Under the pieces are notes generated by a model, which saw only the letters and a list, made by a program, of their open reading frames with translations, was not told the origin of the DNA and made no database searches. A stretch of DNA of 61,908 nucleotides from positions 671,217 through 733,124 of the forward strand of contig CP070829.1 in assembly GCA_020344755.1 (NCBI GenBank). The letters are read 5' to 3'. This document shows positions 1 to 9,296 of this stretch, one piece after another. The DNA comes from Gemmatimonadales bacterium. Lineage in GTDB: Bacteria; Gemmatimonadota; Gemmatimonadetes; Longimicrobiales; Gaopeijiaceae. The translations under genes and the position numbers were made by a program. Position 1 is the first letter of the stretch, and every line of letters begins with the position of its first letter.

Positions 1-3000
1 CCGCCAGGGCCACCGCCGCCCGCTGTTCCCACCGGTCGTCTGAAGCGGACGCGGTGACCTGGTCCCGGACCCACGGAATCCCCAAGAGCTCCGAGATTCG
101 ATAGTAGGCCTCACTCACCTCCACCGGATCGCTACCCATCTCGTCGGAGATCCGAAGGATGTCGAGGAGCTGGTCCAGGAACCGCAGCGTGATGAGACGC
201 CTCGCAAGGGACCGGTCCGCTCCCAGATTCACCAGTTGCTCGACCCGGGTGAGGAAGGCTACCCGATCCGGGCCGGCCACCACGTCGCCGAAACGGTCAC
301 GCAGTCGGGTGATACCGGCTTGCCGCTCCGCCACGTAGGTCCCCGGGCTGCTCCCTGGATCCCCGTGGGCCAGAACCCAGCGGGTCGTACGCTCCAGGAC
401 CCGGGTGAGTCCCGTCAGCCACCGGTACGCGTCCCCCGTATTCAGACTCCGGCCCTGACCCTCCAGCTCGCGGAGAATCCCGTGATGGTCCGCCAGACGA
501 GCGGCCACGACCCAGGCCCTGACCACCTCCTCCGCCACCCGCCCGGTGTCGCGCGCGACCCGGTGGACGAAGGTGGCACCCATGAGGTCCACCACATCGT
601 TCGTGAGCTGACTGGCCACCACCTCACGCCTGAGGCGGTGTCCGTCCAGTGCAGCCTCTCCCGCCTCGCGAACCGCGTCGGCCGGAAAGTACGCCAGTAG
701 ATAATCCCTGAGGGCCGGGTCGTCCGTAAGACCGCCTTCCAGCACCTGTGACTTCACCGCCATCTTGGCATAGGCCAGGAGCACGCAGAGTTCGGGGCGA
801 GTCAGTCCCTGTTCCCGCTCGGCCCTCTCCATCAAGACCTCCAGGCTGGGAAGGCGCTCCGCAGCCCGGTCCAACAGCCCCTCGCGCTCCAGCGAAGCCA
901 TGAGGTCCCGAAAGTCGTCCAGGGTCTCGAGCTGCCGGATCTTATCCAGCGAGACCGCCAGGCTCTGGGACCAGTTGTCTCGTAGGACGAATTCGGCCAC
1001 CTCGTCGGTGAGATTCTCGAGGAGCTCGTTTCGCCGCTCTTCCGCCAACGCCCCCGCCGCAACGGCTGGTCCAAGGAGGATCTTCAGGTTCACCTCCCGG
1101 TCCGAGAGGTCGACACCCCCGGAGTTGTCCATGGCATCGGTATTGATCCCGCCGCCGGCCATGGCGAATTCCACCCGGGCGTTCTGGGTCAAACCCAGGT
1201 TTCCTCCTTCCCCCACCACCTGACAGCGCAGCTCCGGTGCCGAGATTCGAACCGAGTCGTTGGCTGGGTCACCGGCGTCCGCGTTTGTCTCGTAGGACGC
1301 TTTGACGTACGTCCCGATGCCTCCGTTCCACCACAGCTCCACCGGTGCCATCAGGATGGCACGGATCAGGGACTCCCCGTCGATGGCTCCTTGCTCATGG
1401 GGGAGTCCCAGGGCTTCTTTCGCTCGAGGATGGAGGGTGACCTCCTTCGCTCCGCGAGGCACGACGGCACCGCCCTCGCTCAGGAGCGAGGTATCGTAAT
1501 CCGCCCAGGAGGAGTGACCGAGCCCGAAGAGACGCTCCCGTTCCAGGTAGCTGGTTTCGGGGTCCGGGTCCGGATCCAGGAAGATGTGCCGGTGATCGAA
1601 TGCGGCCACGAGGCGGATCTTCCGGGAGAGAAGCATGCCGTTCCCGAAGACGTCCCCACTCATGTCTCCGATTCCGACGACCGTGAACGGCTCCTCCTGG
1701 ATGTCCTTTCCGAGTTCCCTGAAGTGTCGCTTGACGCACTCCCAGCCACCCCGGGCCGTGATCCCCACGACCTTGTGGTCGTATCCATGACTGCCGCCGG
1801 AGGCGAATGCGTCGTCCAGCCAGAAACCGTACTCCCGGGCTACAGCGTTGGCCACGTCGGAGAACTTGGCCGTTCCCTTGTCCGCCGCCACCACCAGATA
1901 GGGATCCGGACCGTCCCAGCACACGACCCGTTCGGGTGCCACGACGTCACCGGAGGAATCCAGGTTGTCGGTAAGGTCCAGGAGGCCGCGAATCAACGTC
2001 TGATACTGGGCCTTCGCCTCCTCACCCCGCTGGGCCGGGTCGAGAGGCAGGCGGGTCGGAATGAACCCTCCCTTTGATCCCCCAGGTACGATGACCGCGT
2101 TCTTCACCATCTGCGTATTGACGAGCCCCAGCACCTCGGTCCGAAAGTCGTCCGGGCGGTCACTCCAGCGAATCCCGCCTCGGGCCACCGCCGCCCCACG
2201 AAGGTGCACTCCCTCCATCCGGGCCGAGCGCACGTACACCTCGAAGCGTAGCCGCGACTTCTGAATCGAGGCGAGTCCGGGCGCATCGAACTTCAGCGAG
2301 ATGTAGGGGACCCCCCCCGACCGGCGGACCGGATTCCGACCTCCATGGCAGAAGTAGTTGGTCCTCAGCGTACTATCGAGCAGCACACCGAGCCGGCGCA
2401 GTACGCGGTCCTCGGACAGCGAGTCTACCTGCGAGAGAGCCTGGATGTAGGCAGCCCTCGCCTGGGTCACGCCGAGCCCTCTCTCCTCCGCATTCGATCC
2501 ACCGAGGTCCGGGTCGAACTTCCTCTGGAACCACTCGACGAAGCGCCGGGCGATCTCCGGGTACTTCACCAGGGCGGCGGGTCCCGAGGCGCGACTGGGG
2601 ATGGCCCTCAACTGGAAAGCGTACCCGACGTACGCGCGCAGGAGGTCCACTTCTCGCCAGTGGAGGCCGGCCCGGAGAACCAGTGCGTTGAGAATATCGT
2701 TGGTGGCGTCCCCCGCCCGGGTGGCCAGGATCGTCTGAGCGAGAAGTGGCCCGAGCTCCAGATCCACGGGCCTCCCGTCCGCGTCCTGCACGTCGAAGTC
2801 GTAGACGCCCGCTTCGCCCACCTCGGGGCCACCTAACCGGAAGGGGCTCACTCCCACTACTCGGAGGCCCGCATCCTCCAGGATCGGCATGAAGTCCGAG
2901 AGGATCAGGTGCCCGTCCCGGAGGTAGAGTGTGAGCGATGAGGCCCCAGCCTCCAGGACGGGATAGTCCGGGTCCAGCCGCTCGGCCAGGGACACGGCGA

Positions 3001-4684
3001 CCTTCCGCCCGTCCGCGCGCATGGCCTCCAGCTCGAGGATGTCTCGGACCGCGGTCTCCGGCCGAGTCGCCGCCTGGTACTCCGGGCCCATGGCCTCGGC
3101 GTACCGGCGGGCGAGCCTTCTCGCCTCATCTCCCGGGCGCACGTGCTCGAGAGATTCCCGGACCCGATCCAGCCACGTGCGGGTGAGCTCCCGGAGCTCC
3201 ACCTCCAATTGTTCCGCGGTGACCCTCTCCAGATGAGTCTTGTCCGAGGCGATGTAGAAGTGGAGACGAGCCTGGACGCCCTCGCCCAGCGCCAGGTGGT
3301 AGTTCAGGACTTCCCCGCTGAATGCCCGCACCAGGGCCCTCTCGATGCTCTTCCGCACCTCTCCGGAGAATCGCTCCTTGGGAAGGATGACCATGACGGC
3401 CACCCCTCGCTGCAGCGGATCCTGTCGGAGAGAGACCTGAACTCCCTCCTGCAGATAGGAGGTGAGCACAGTGCGGACGTCCACGCCGATCTGTTCTGCG
3501 GAGGCCAGGAACAGCTCCTCCTTCGGCATGGAGTTGAAGATCGTATTGATCTCCTTGTAGTCGTGGGATCCCACCTGCGCACCGGCCTGGTCGAGGATGG
3601 TGTGCAGCTTCTCCCTGAGGATGGGGATTCCGTCCGCCGCCTCGGAGTAGGCGCGGGACGTGAAGAGACCGATGAAGCGGTGCTCGCCACAGATCTCACC
3701 CCGCCCGTCCAGCCTCTTGATCCCGATGTAGTCCATGCGCGCCCCGCGATGGACCGTGGACTCCGCATTCGTCTTGCTGATGATGAGGAGGGGGCCTCCC
3801 TCGGCCACCGCGCGCACCGCCGGCGGGAGCTCCTGCAGCGGAACCGGTGAGGCGTACGCGGACTGCTCTTCGGCTCGGAGGATCCCCAATCCCGATCCGG
3901 GCTTCACGCTGACGCATCGGCGACCGTCAACCTCCGCGATGTCGTAGGCCCGGTAACCCAGGAAGACGAACGCCCCGTCCCGGAGCCACCTCAGGAAGGC
4001 CTGCACCTCCGAGAGCTCGTTCCGTCGCTCCTCCTGCAGGACGGGAGCCCGTCCCTCGAGCTCGTCCACCATGTCGTCCACGGCCTGCAGCATCAGGGCG
4101 AAGTCGTCCGTGGCTCGGACCACGTCCTCAAGCCGACGTCTAAGCTCCGTTCGGATCTCCTCCAACAGACCCTCGTCGGTGACCCGACCGATCTCACAGT
4201 GGACGAGGGACTCTCTCTGGTCGCCCTCCCGGGAGGGCCCGACCCGATCGATGGAGCCCTCGTCCCCCCGTTCGACGTGGATCACCGGGTAGACGTTGTG
4301 CTCGATTGGGAGTTCCTTGCTATTCAGGTACTCCCGGAGCGAATCCACCACGAAGGGCCGCTCACCCACGTTGGTGCGAATGACGGTCACCGGCGCGTAC
4401 CAGCCTTCGTTCTCCACGTCCGGGTTCACAACCTGCACGTCCACCCGGTCCGCGCTGGAGCCCTTCAAGAAGTCGAAGGTGCCCTTGACCAGGTGGGCGA
4501 GGGTGTCCGGGCTGCGGCCCTTGACGAAGGATGGAGGAGCCTTGGAGAAGAAGATCTCGGCGAATGAGACCAGTGCCTCGGCCTCGTCTCCCTCGGCGAA
4601 GTGGGGGAGCTGACGGCAGACGGCATCCACGATGGGAGATTCCTGCCGGATCCGCTTCACCGCTGCTTCTGTCGTATCGCTCAT
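1..4684 (-). CDS. gdhB: NAD-dependent glutamate dehydrogenase, large (~180 kDa) class, C-terminus off the window
   Basis: Catabolic enzyme that deaminates glutamate to 2-oxoglutarate and ammonium with NAD+, cytoplasmic. The frame starts at ATG 4684 and is open for 1561 codons to the left edge. Family members are usually about 1600 residues, so probably 50-100 C-terminal residues are missing. Visible family blocks are NVGERPFVVDSLREYL at residues 105-120, GGIRWSDR near 831, and KNAVIVPGGSKGGF near 860 (the dehydrogenase core with its lysine region), followed by RLFGLGHSSWADYD. Nothing interrupts the frame. It runs towards the left edge and is divergent from the YhaO-like gene at 4811. The 2-oxoglutarate it makes would feed SucA, encoded about 5.8 kb away, but there is no operon link. 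The symbol follows Pseudomonas usage. Confidence 0.95.
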   Translation of the reverse strand, partial: MSDTTEAAVKRIRQESPIVDAVCRQLPHFAEGDEAEALVSFAEIFFSKAPPSFVKGRSPDTLAHLVKGTFDFLKGSSADRVDVQVVNPDVENEGWYAPVTVIRTNVGERPFVVDSLREYLNSKELPIEHNVYPVIHVERGDEGSIDRVGPSREGDQRESLVHCEIGRVTDEGLLEEIRTELRRRLEDVVRATDDFALMLQAVDDMVDELEGRAPVLQEERRNELSEVQAFLRWLRDGAFVFLGYRAYDIAEVDGRRCVSVKPGSGLGILRAEEQSAYASPVPLQELPPAVRAVAEGGPLLIISKTNAESTVHRGARMDYIGIKRLDGRGEICGEHRFIGLFTSRAYSEAADGIPILREKLHTILDQAGAQVGSHDYKEINTIFNSMPKEELFLASAEQIGVDVRTVLTSYLQEGVQVSLRQDPLQRGVAVMVILPKERFSGEVRKSIERALVRAFSGEVLNYHLALGEGVQARLHFYIASDKTHLERVTAEQLEVELRELTRTWLDRVRESLEHVRPGDEARRLARRYAEAMGPEYQAATRPETAVRDILELEAMRADGRKVAVSLAERLDPDYPVLEAGASSLTLYLRDGHLILSDFMPILEDAGLRVVGVSPFRLGGPEVGEAGVYDFDVQDADGRPVDLELGPLLAQTILATRAGDATNDILNALVLRAGLHWREVDLLRAYVGYAFQLRAIPSRASGPAALVKYPEIARRFVEWFQRKFDPDLGGSNAEERGLGVTQARAAYIQALSQVDSLSEDRVLRRLGVLLDSTLRTNYFCHGGRNPVRRSGGVPYISLKFDAPGLASIQKSRLRFEVYVRSARMEGVHLRGAAVARGGIRWSDRPDDFRTEVLGLVNTQMVKNAVIVPGGSKGGFIPTRLPLDPAQRGEEAKAQYQTLIRGLLDLTDNLDSSGDVVAPERVVCWDGPDPYLVVAADKGTAKFSDVANAVAREYGFWLDDAFASGGSHGYDHKVVGITARGGWECVKRHFRELGKDIQEEPFTVVGIGDMSGDVFGNGMLLSRKIRLVAAFDHRHIFLDPDPDPETSYLERERLFGLGHSSWADYDTSLLSEGGAVVPRGAKEVTLHPRAKEALGLPHEQGAIDGESLIRAILMAPVELWWNGGIGTYVKASYETNADAGDPANDSVRISAPELRCQVVGEGGNLGLTQNARVEFAMAGGGINTDAMDNSGGVDLSDREVNLKILLGPAVAAGALAEERRNELLENLTDEVAEFVLRDNWSQSLAVSLDKIRQLETLDDFRDLMASLEREGLLDRAAERLPSLEVLMERAEREQGLTRPELCVLLAYAKMAVKSQVLEGGLTDDPALRDYLLAYFPADAVREAGEAALDGHRLRREVVASQLTNDVVDLMGATFVHRVARDTGRVAEEVVRAWVVAARLADHHGILRELEGQGRSLNTGDAYRWLTGLTRVLERTTRWVLAHGDPGSSPGTYVAERQAGITRLRDRFGDVVAGPDRVAFLTRVEQLVNLGADRSLARRLITLRFLDQLLDILRISDEMGSDPVEVSEAYYRISELLGIPWVRDQVTASASDDRWEQRAAVALA

Positions 4685-4810
4685 GAACGGCTGCGCGCCT
4701 GCACAGTCGGAGGGAATGGAATCCTACAAAGTATTCCATTGAAGTCCTCACCGGAACGTCCCACGCCATCCTCCACGCGCCCCGCGATTCCTGCTAGTTT
4801 GCCTCGAATC

Positions 4811-6046
4811 ATGCGTATCCTACACCTCGCCGACATCCACCTGGACACCTCCTTCCAGGGGCGGTCCTCCCGGATCCGCGGCCGCCTTCGGCAGGCCACC
4901 CGGGACGCCTTGCGGAACGGGGTGGATGTGGCGCTCGACCGCGGGGCGCATGCCGTGCTTATCGCAGGTGACCTGTTCGACGGCGACCGCCTATCCTTCG
5001 AGTCGGAGAGGTTCCTGCTCGGGCAACTCCAACGCCTGACCGCGGAGGGCGTGACCGTGGTGTACGCCACCGGAAACCACGATCCCGGATCGGCGCCCGG
5101 CACCCGGCGGCCCGTCGAGTGGCCCAATGGAGTCGCCGTGGTCGCAGACCCCACGCCGACCCGCATCCCCGTCCATGGCCAGGACGGAGAAGTGGTTGGA
5201 TGGGTAACCGCTGCGGGCCACGCCACCGCGCGGGAGACCCGTGATCTGGCCGTGGCATTTCCCAGACCCGACGGACCCCTTCCGGAGGTCGCTCTCCTGC
5301 ACACCCAGGTGGTGGGCTCTCGCGACGCCGAGTCCCACGATCCCTACGCGCCAGCGGAGCTCGACACGCTGATCGGGGCCGGATACGACTATTGGGCCCT
5401 GGGCCACGTACACGCACGGCAGTCGCTGTCCGATCTTCCGGGTGTCCACTATGCGGGGAACATCCAGGGCCGTACCCCGCGGGAGCGCGGGGCGAAGGGC
5501 GGCCTGCTCGTGGAGGTGCGCAGGGGCTTTGCACCCCAGGTGGAGTTCCTACCTCTTGCCCCTGTCCGTTGGGAAGAAGTCGTGTTGGACGACCCCATCG
5601 ACGTCGGCTCGGTGGACGGACTCATCCGCTTGGCCGGGGATCGCTGGAGGAGTCTCCGGGCTGGCGACCCGGGGGTGGGCGCCGAGTGGATGGTGCGCGT
5701 GGTGATCCGCGGCGCCACTCCTCTCTGGAGGGAACTCTCCGACGAGGAAGATCGGCTTCACCTCGGCGCCGAGCTGGAGGCCGTGCTGCAAGCGATGGAG
5801 GTCCAGGTGGAAGCGGAACACCTCCATGCACCGGTGTCGGTGGACGAGCACCGGGGCCGTGACGACGTCCTGGGAGCCGCCCTGGACCTGCTGACGAAGC
5901 TCCGCGATGGCCAGGTCGAGCTTCCAGGACTCGCGGAGGAGCTGGTCGGACCCCCGGACGCCAGGGACCTGCAGGACTACCTCCATCGCATCCTGGAGGG
6001 GGGCGAAGGCGAGGTCCTCTCCCGGCTGCGGTCGGAGCAGGAATAG
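4811..6046 (+). CDS. yhaO: YhaO/SbcD-like metallophosphoesterase (DNA repair exonuclease family)
   Basis: 411-residue calcineurin-like phosphoesterase of the Mre11/SbcD/YhaO group, the nuclease half of a nuclease-ATPase DNA repair pair. All metal-binding motifs are present: DIHLD at 8-12, GDLFD at 53-57, GNHD at 88-91, a histidine in LLHTQ near 163, and GHVH at 198-201. An upstream in-frame Met exists at 4601, but the phosphoesterase fold begins at once at MRILHLADIH, so ATG 4811 is chosen. It ends with TAG one base before the GTG of the next gene, which encodes its likely ATPase partner, so the two are almost certainly co-transcribed and translationally coupled. The C-terminal ~170 residues would form the capping domain. 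Confidence 0.9.
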   Translation: MRILHLADIHLDTSFQGRSSRIRGRLRQATRDALRNGVDVALDRGAHAVLIAGDLFDGDRLSFESERFLLGQLQRLTAEGVTVVYATGNHDPGSAPGTRRPVEWPNGVAVVADPTPTRIPVHGQDGEVVGWVTAAGHATARETRDLAVAFPRPDGPLPEVALLHTQVVGSRDAESHDPYAPAELDTLIGAGYDYWALGHVHARQSLSDLPGVHYAGNIQGRTPRERGAKGGLLVEVRRGFAPQVEFLPLAPVRWEEVVLDDPIDVGSVDGLIRLAGDRWRSLRAGDPGVGAEWMVRVVIRGATPLWRELSDEEDRLHLGAELEAVLQAMEVQVEAEHLHAPVSVDEHRGRDDVLGAALDLLTKLRDGQVELPGLAEELVGPPDARDLQDYLHRILEGGEGEVLSRLRSEQE

Positions 6047-6047
6047 C

Positions 6048-8756
6048 GTGCGTCTGCTGCGCATCTCGACGCCGTCGTTCGGAGCGCTCCGCGAACTCGA
6101 CACGGGACCCGATACGCTCCCGTCACTGGTCGTGATCCAGGGGCGAAACGAGGCCGGCAAGAGCACGTTCTTCGAACTCCTGGCCACGGCGATGTACGGG
6201 TTCTATCCGGCCTCGCGCGAAAACCACCCCTATGCACCGTGGGACGGTGGAGTCGCCGAGGTCCGCACGACCCTTCGCCTTCGGGATGGTCGGGAGTGGG
6301 AGGTCGTGCGGCGGCTTCTTTCGTCGCCCCAGGGAAGCCTCCTCTCGGGAACCGTGGAGGAGGATCTTCGGAATCGCACCCTACCCTTCGTTGAGCACGT
6401 CCCACGGGCGGTGTTTCGACACGTATTCGCCCTGACCCTCGGCGAACTGGCGAGCCTGGAAGGGGAGAGCTGGGAGGCGGTTCAGGACCGCCTTATCGGC
6501 GCCATGGGCGCCACCGATCTGCGGTCCGCTCGGGAGGTGGTGGAGGAACTGGAGGGGGAGGCCGGCCGGCTCTGGCGTCCTACCCGACGGGGCTCCCAGG
6601 ACGTGCGCCAGATGGAGGCCCGGCTCAGGGAACTGCGCCGCAGTCGTAGCGATGCCTCGGCCCAGGAGTCGGAGATACGCCAGATCGCTGCCGAACTCAT
6701 ACAGGCACGCCAGGAGTTGGCCCAGGCCCGCGACGAGCGGGAGGCATGCCGCGCGTATGTCGAGCGGTATCGGGCCCTTCTCCCCATCCGGGAGCAATTG
6801 CTCCGCGTGGACGCCCTCCAGCGGGATGCGGGAGATCACGAAGTGCTGGAGGGGCTGCCCCGGGACCCCGAAGGTCGATCTGCGGAGCTCGGGAGTCGAG
6901 TGGCCGACCTGGGCGCCCGGATCCAGGATCTCGAGGAGGCGGTCCATCCCTTCCGGGCGGCGGTGGAAGCGTTCGACGAGCGGGCGCAGACACTGCTGGA
7001 ATTCCGGGAAGCTGTGGAGACACTCGTCACCAGGCACGCAGCCCTGGAAGCCACCCGCCTCCGTGTCGCGCAGCTCGACCAGGAACTCCGGGACTTCCAC
7101 CGCCGCATCGAGACCCTCACCTGGCGGCTCCTGGGGAGAGACGCGGATGCCGAGCTCCGCGAACGCATCCTCGAGGTGCCCCTGGCTCCGCTGGAGGCTT
7201 CCATTCGGGAAGTGGAGACGCTTCGCCGCCGTCTGGAGGACTCCGCCAGGGCTGGAACGAAGCCCACCCCGGTCGCACCTGACCATGTCCCGCTATGGCC
7301 GTCCATCGCCGCGCTCCTCCTCGCGGTCCTGGCACTGGTAGTCACCCCCTTGGTGGGTGGCACGGCTCTACGATTGGCAGGTGCCGCCGCCCTGGGGATC
7401 GGCCTCGTCCTCCTCCTCCAGTGGTACAGAAGCCTCGCCCGGCGCCGAAGGGCGACGCTCGAGGACGATCAGAGGGCCACGCAGCTCACCCGGGACCGCC
7501 GGGAGCGGGAGGAGGAGCTGGGTGAGGCCCGCGGTCGGCTGACGGACCTCCTGACCCCCCTTCGGCCGGGACCCGGTACCTCGGAGCCTGGACCGGATTT
7601 CGCCGCCCAGTTCGAGCGGCTGCAGGAGTGGGTCCGGGACGAGGCGGATCGGAAGAGAGGCCTCGCGGGCGCTCAGGGCGACATCGGCTCCGCAGAGGCG
7701 GCGGGCGAGGCCCTCCGACACCTCCTGGAGGAAGAGGACCGGGAGGCCGACCCCGCCGCGCTGCCCCATCTGCTTTCCCGCCTCCTCCAGTCCGCTCTGG
7801 CTCGTCGGGACGCCGCGACCGGAGCCAGGAGGGAGCTGGAGCGACTGGAACGGGAGCTGGATCTGGTCAGGAACGCGGAGTTGGACGCCCGAGGCGAACT
7901 CGGGGCCCTCGAAGAGCGCATCGGTCATCTCGGAGGCGGGGACCTGCAGGAGGGCTTCCGTGTGGCGAAAGAGAGGCTTCAGGCAAAGGAACGCGCGCGA
8001 CGGATCCTGGAGGAGCTGGAACTGACCCATCCCCGGCTCGACGCGATCCGCGCCCGCATCGCCGAAGCCGAAAGGAGCGGTGAAGATTGGGCCGTGGATG
8101 CGGAAGCTCTGGTCCATCGCCAGGCCCGTGAGCAGGAGCTCTCCGCTGAGATCGAGGACCTTTTGCGGCGAATCCAGGCCAGAGAGAAGGATCTGGAACA
8201 CCTCGGCGGCCGAACCACGTTGGACGAGCTGGACGGGGAGATCCTGGAACTGGATTGGCGCACGACGCGCCTGTCGGAGCAGCGGGATCGGCTCTGGGTC
8301 CTGGGGCGAATCGTCCGAGAGGCGGAGCGGCGTATTCGGGACGAGCACCAGCCCGCCATCCTCAGAGAGGCAGGACGCCGCCTTGCACGTCTGACCAAGG
8401 GCCGCTACGACCGGCTTCTTCTCGCCGGCCGGGACGGGAGGGAGTTCCGGGTCCAGGGCCCAGCCACTCCCACTCCCCTCGCCATCGATGCGCCGCTCTC
8501 GGCCGGGACTCGGGAGCAGATCTACCTGTCGCTGCGACTCTCCGTCCTGGATCAGTTGGACCGGGCCGGCGAGCGACTCCCGGTCCTCCTGGACGAGCTG
8601 CTGGTGAACTGGGATCCGGACCGTCGAGAGGCGGGCCTGGACCTGTTGGCCGAAGTTGCCGAGGAGCGCCAGTGCTTCTTCTTCACCTGCCATCCGGAGA
8701 TGGCCGGCCGACTGGCGGACCGCGGCGCCCGCTTGATTCGGCTCGCGGGTCCGTGA
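6048..8756 (+). CDS. yhaN: YhaN-like SMC-type AAA ATPase with central membrane segment
   Basis: 902 residues from GTG 6048. It has split ABC-type ATPase ends separated by long coiled coils, as in Rad50/SbcC/YhaN. Walker A is GRNEAGKST at 32-40. The signature-like LSAGTREQ is near 815 and the Walker B region LPVLLDELLVNWD near 843. Between the coiled coils, at about 416-470, lie two hydrophobic stretches followed by RRRR, consistent with a membrane hairpin; such a segment is a YhaN hallmark. I see no CxxC zinc hook, which separates it from true SbcC. It directly follows the YhaO-like nuclease (1-nt gap), so the pair probably forms a membrane-associated DNA-processing complex. The role in repair is inferred from the families. 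Confidence 0.88.
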   Translation: MRLLRISTPSFGALRELDTGPDTLPSLVVIQGRNEAGKSTFFELLATAMYGFYPASRENHPYAPWDGGVAEVRTTLRLRDGREWEVVRRLLSSPQGSLLSGTVEEDLRNRTLPFVEHVPRAVFRHVFALTLGELASLEGESWEAVQDRLIGAMGATDLRSAREVVEELEGEAGRLWRPTRRGSQDVRQMEARLRELRRSRSDASAQESEIRQIAAELIQARQELAQARDEREACRAYVERYRALLPIREQLLRVDALQRDAGDHEVLEGLPRDPEGRSAELGSRVADLGARIQDLEEAVHPFRAAVEAFDERAQTLLEFREAVETLVTRHAALEATRLRVAQLDQELRDFHRRIETLTWRLLGRDADAELRERILEVPLAPLEASIREVETLRRRLEDSARAGTKPTPVAPDHVPLWPSIAALLLAVLALVVTPLVGGTALRLAGAAALGIGLVLLLQWYRSLARRRRATLEDDQRATQLTRDRREREEELGEARGRLTDLLTPLRPGPGTSEPGPDFAAQFERLQEWVRDEADRKRGLAGAQGDIGSAEAAGEALRHLLEEEDREADPAALPHLLSRLLQSALARRDAATGARRELERLERELDLVRNAELDARGELGALEERIGHLGGGDLQEGFRVAKERLQAKERARRILEELELTHPRLDAIRARIAEAERSGEDWAVDAEALVHRQAREQELSAEIEDLLRRIQAREKDLEHLGGRTTLDELDGEILELDWRTTRLSEQRDRLWVLGRIVREAERRIRDEHQPAILREAGRRLARLTKGRYDRLLLAGRDGREFRVQGPATPTPLAIDAPLSAGTREQIYLSLRLSVLDQLDRAGERLPVLLDELLVNWDPDRREAGLDLLAEVAEERQCFFFTCHPEMAGRLADRGARLIRLAGP

Positions 8757-8798
8757 GGTTCCGCTACACCCTCCCCCAACACCGAACCCCGGTCGCCG

Positions 8799-9296
8799 CT
8801 ACTTCTCTTCGATCTCCGCTTCCCAGGTGACGGCCACTGCACCGCGCAGGCTTGCGGCCGTGGGGCAACGATCCACGTGCCGGGCCAGAGCCCGGTCCAC
8901 GACCTCACGGGTGCCCGGGGGGATTCGGAGTCGGTACTGCACGTGGATCCGTGTCAGGACCGGAAGGCGATCCCGCAACTGGTTGAAACCCTGCCCCCGG
9001 GCGACAAGGGCATCGCGATCGAGAGAGACCCCGCGCACCTCCAGTGCGCCATTGAGTGTCCCCAGTAGTCAGCCGACGGCAGCCGCCACCACGTAGTCCA
9101 CGGGCAGAGGAAGATCGGGTTCCTCGTCCAGACCGTACTGGGCCTTGATGGGCCCATGGACCCCGAACACGGCCTCCGTGCCGTCTTCCAGGACCGCGCG
9201 GCGGGTCACTCCCCGGACCTTGCGGACCGTGCTCCGAGACACGTACACCGTCTCGTCGGGCGGAGCATTCTCCTGGTTGGACTCTTCACCGCTCAT
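8799..9296 (-). CDS. OsmC/Ohr-family peroxidase-like protein, probable selenoprotein (UGA = Sec76)
   Basis: OsmC-family proteins reduce hydroperoxides with a peroxidatic Cys in the middle and a resolving Cys near the C-terminus. Reading from ATG 9296, 75 residues end in DYVVAAAVG, then comes an in-frame TGA at 9071-9069. The same frame continues with LLGTLNGALEVRG and runs to a TAG at 8799, giving 165 residues if the UGA is read. The UGA sits exactly where the family has its conserved peroxidatic Cys (the A-A-x-x-[G/A]-C-L motif), and the resolving Cys is present in HVDRCPTAASL at 144. A perfect stem-loop follows (see 9033-9071). The start overlaps the upstream gene's stop as ATGA. The alternatives are a recent nonsense mutation or a sequencing error (TGC or TGT to TGA); the exact position and the hairpin favour selenocysteine. 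Confidence 0.82.
9033..9071 (-). promoter_or_regulatory. Putative bacterial SECIS element downstream of the in-frame UGA
   Basis: On the minus strand the UGA (9071-9069) is followed after 19 nt by GCGCAC (9049-9044), a 5-nt loop UGGAG (9043-9039), and GUGCGC (9038-9033). The stem is a perfect 6 bp. The apical loop has G at its second position and starts 25 nt after the UGA, within the spacing and loop rules generally given for bacterial SECIS elements. It lies inside the coding frame, as bacterial SECIS elements must. Elongation factor SelB would bind it, but no selA, selB, selC or selD gene is in this window. Confidence 0.7.

Noticed and set aside
4601..4810. N-terminal extension of the YhaO-like protein
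   Set aside because: The extra 70 residues overlap the start of the glutamate dehydrogenase gene and show no domain; the fold starts at MRILHLADIH.
8799..9296. Two short separate genes (8799-9038 and 9069-9296) instead of one OsmC-family gene
   Set aside because: They are in the same frame, the second would lack an own ATG (GTG within a conserved strand), and each is only half an OsmC domain. One protein with a recoded UGA explains both.
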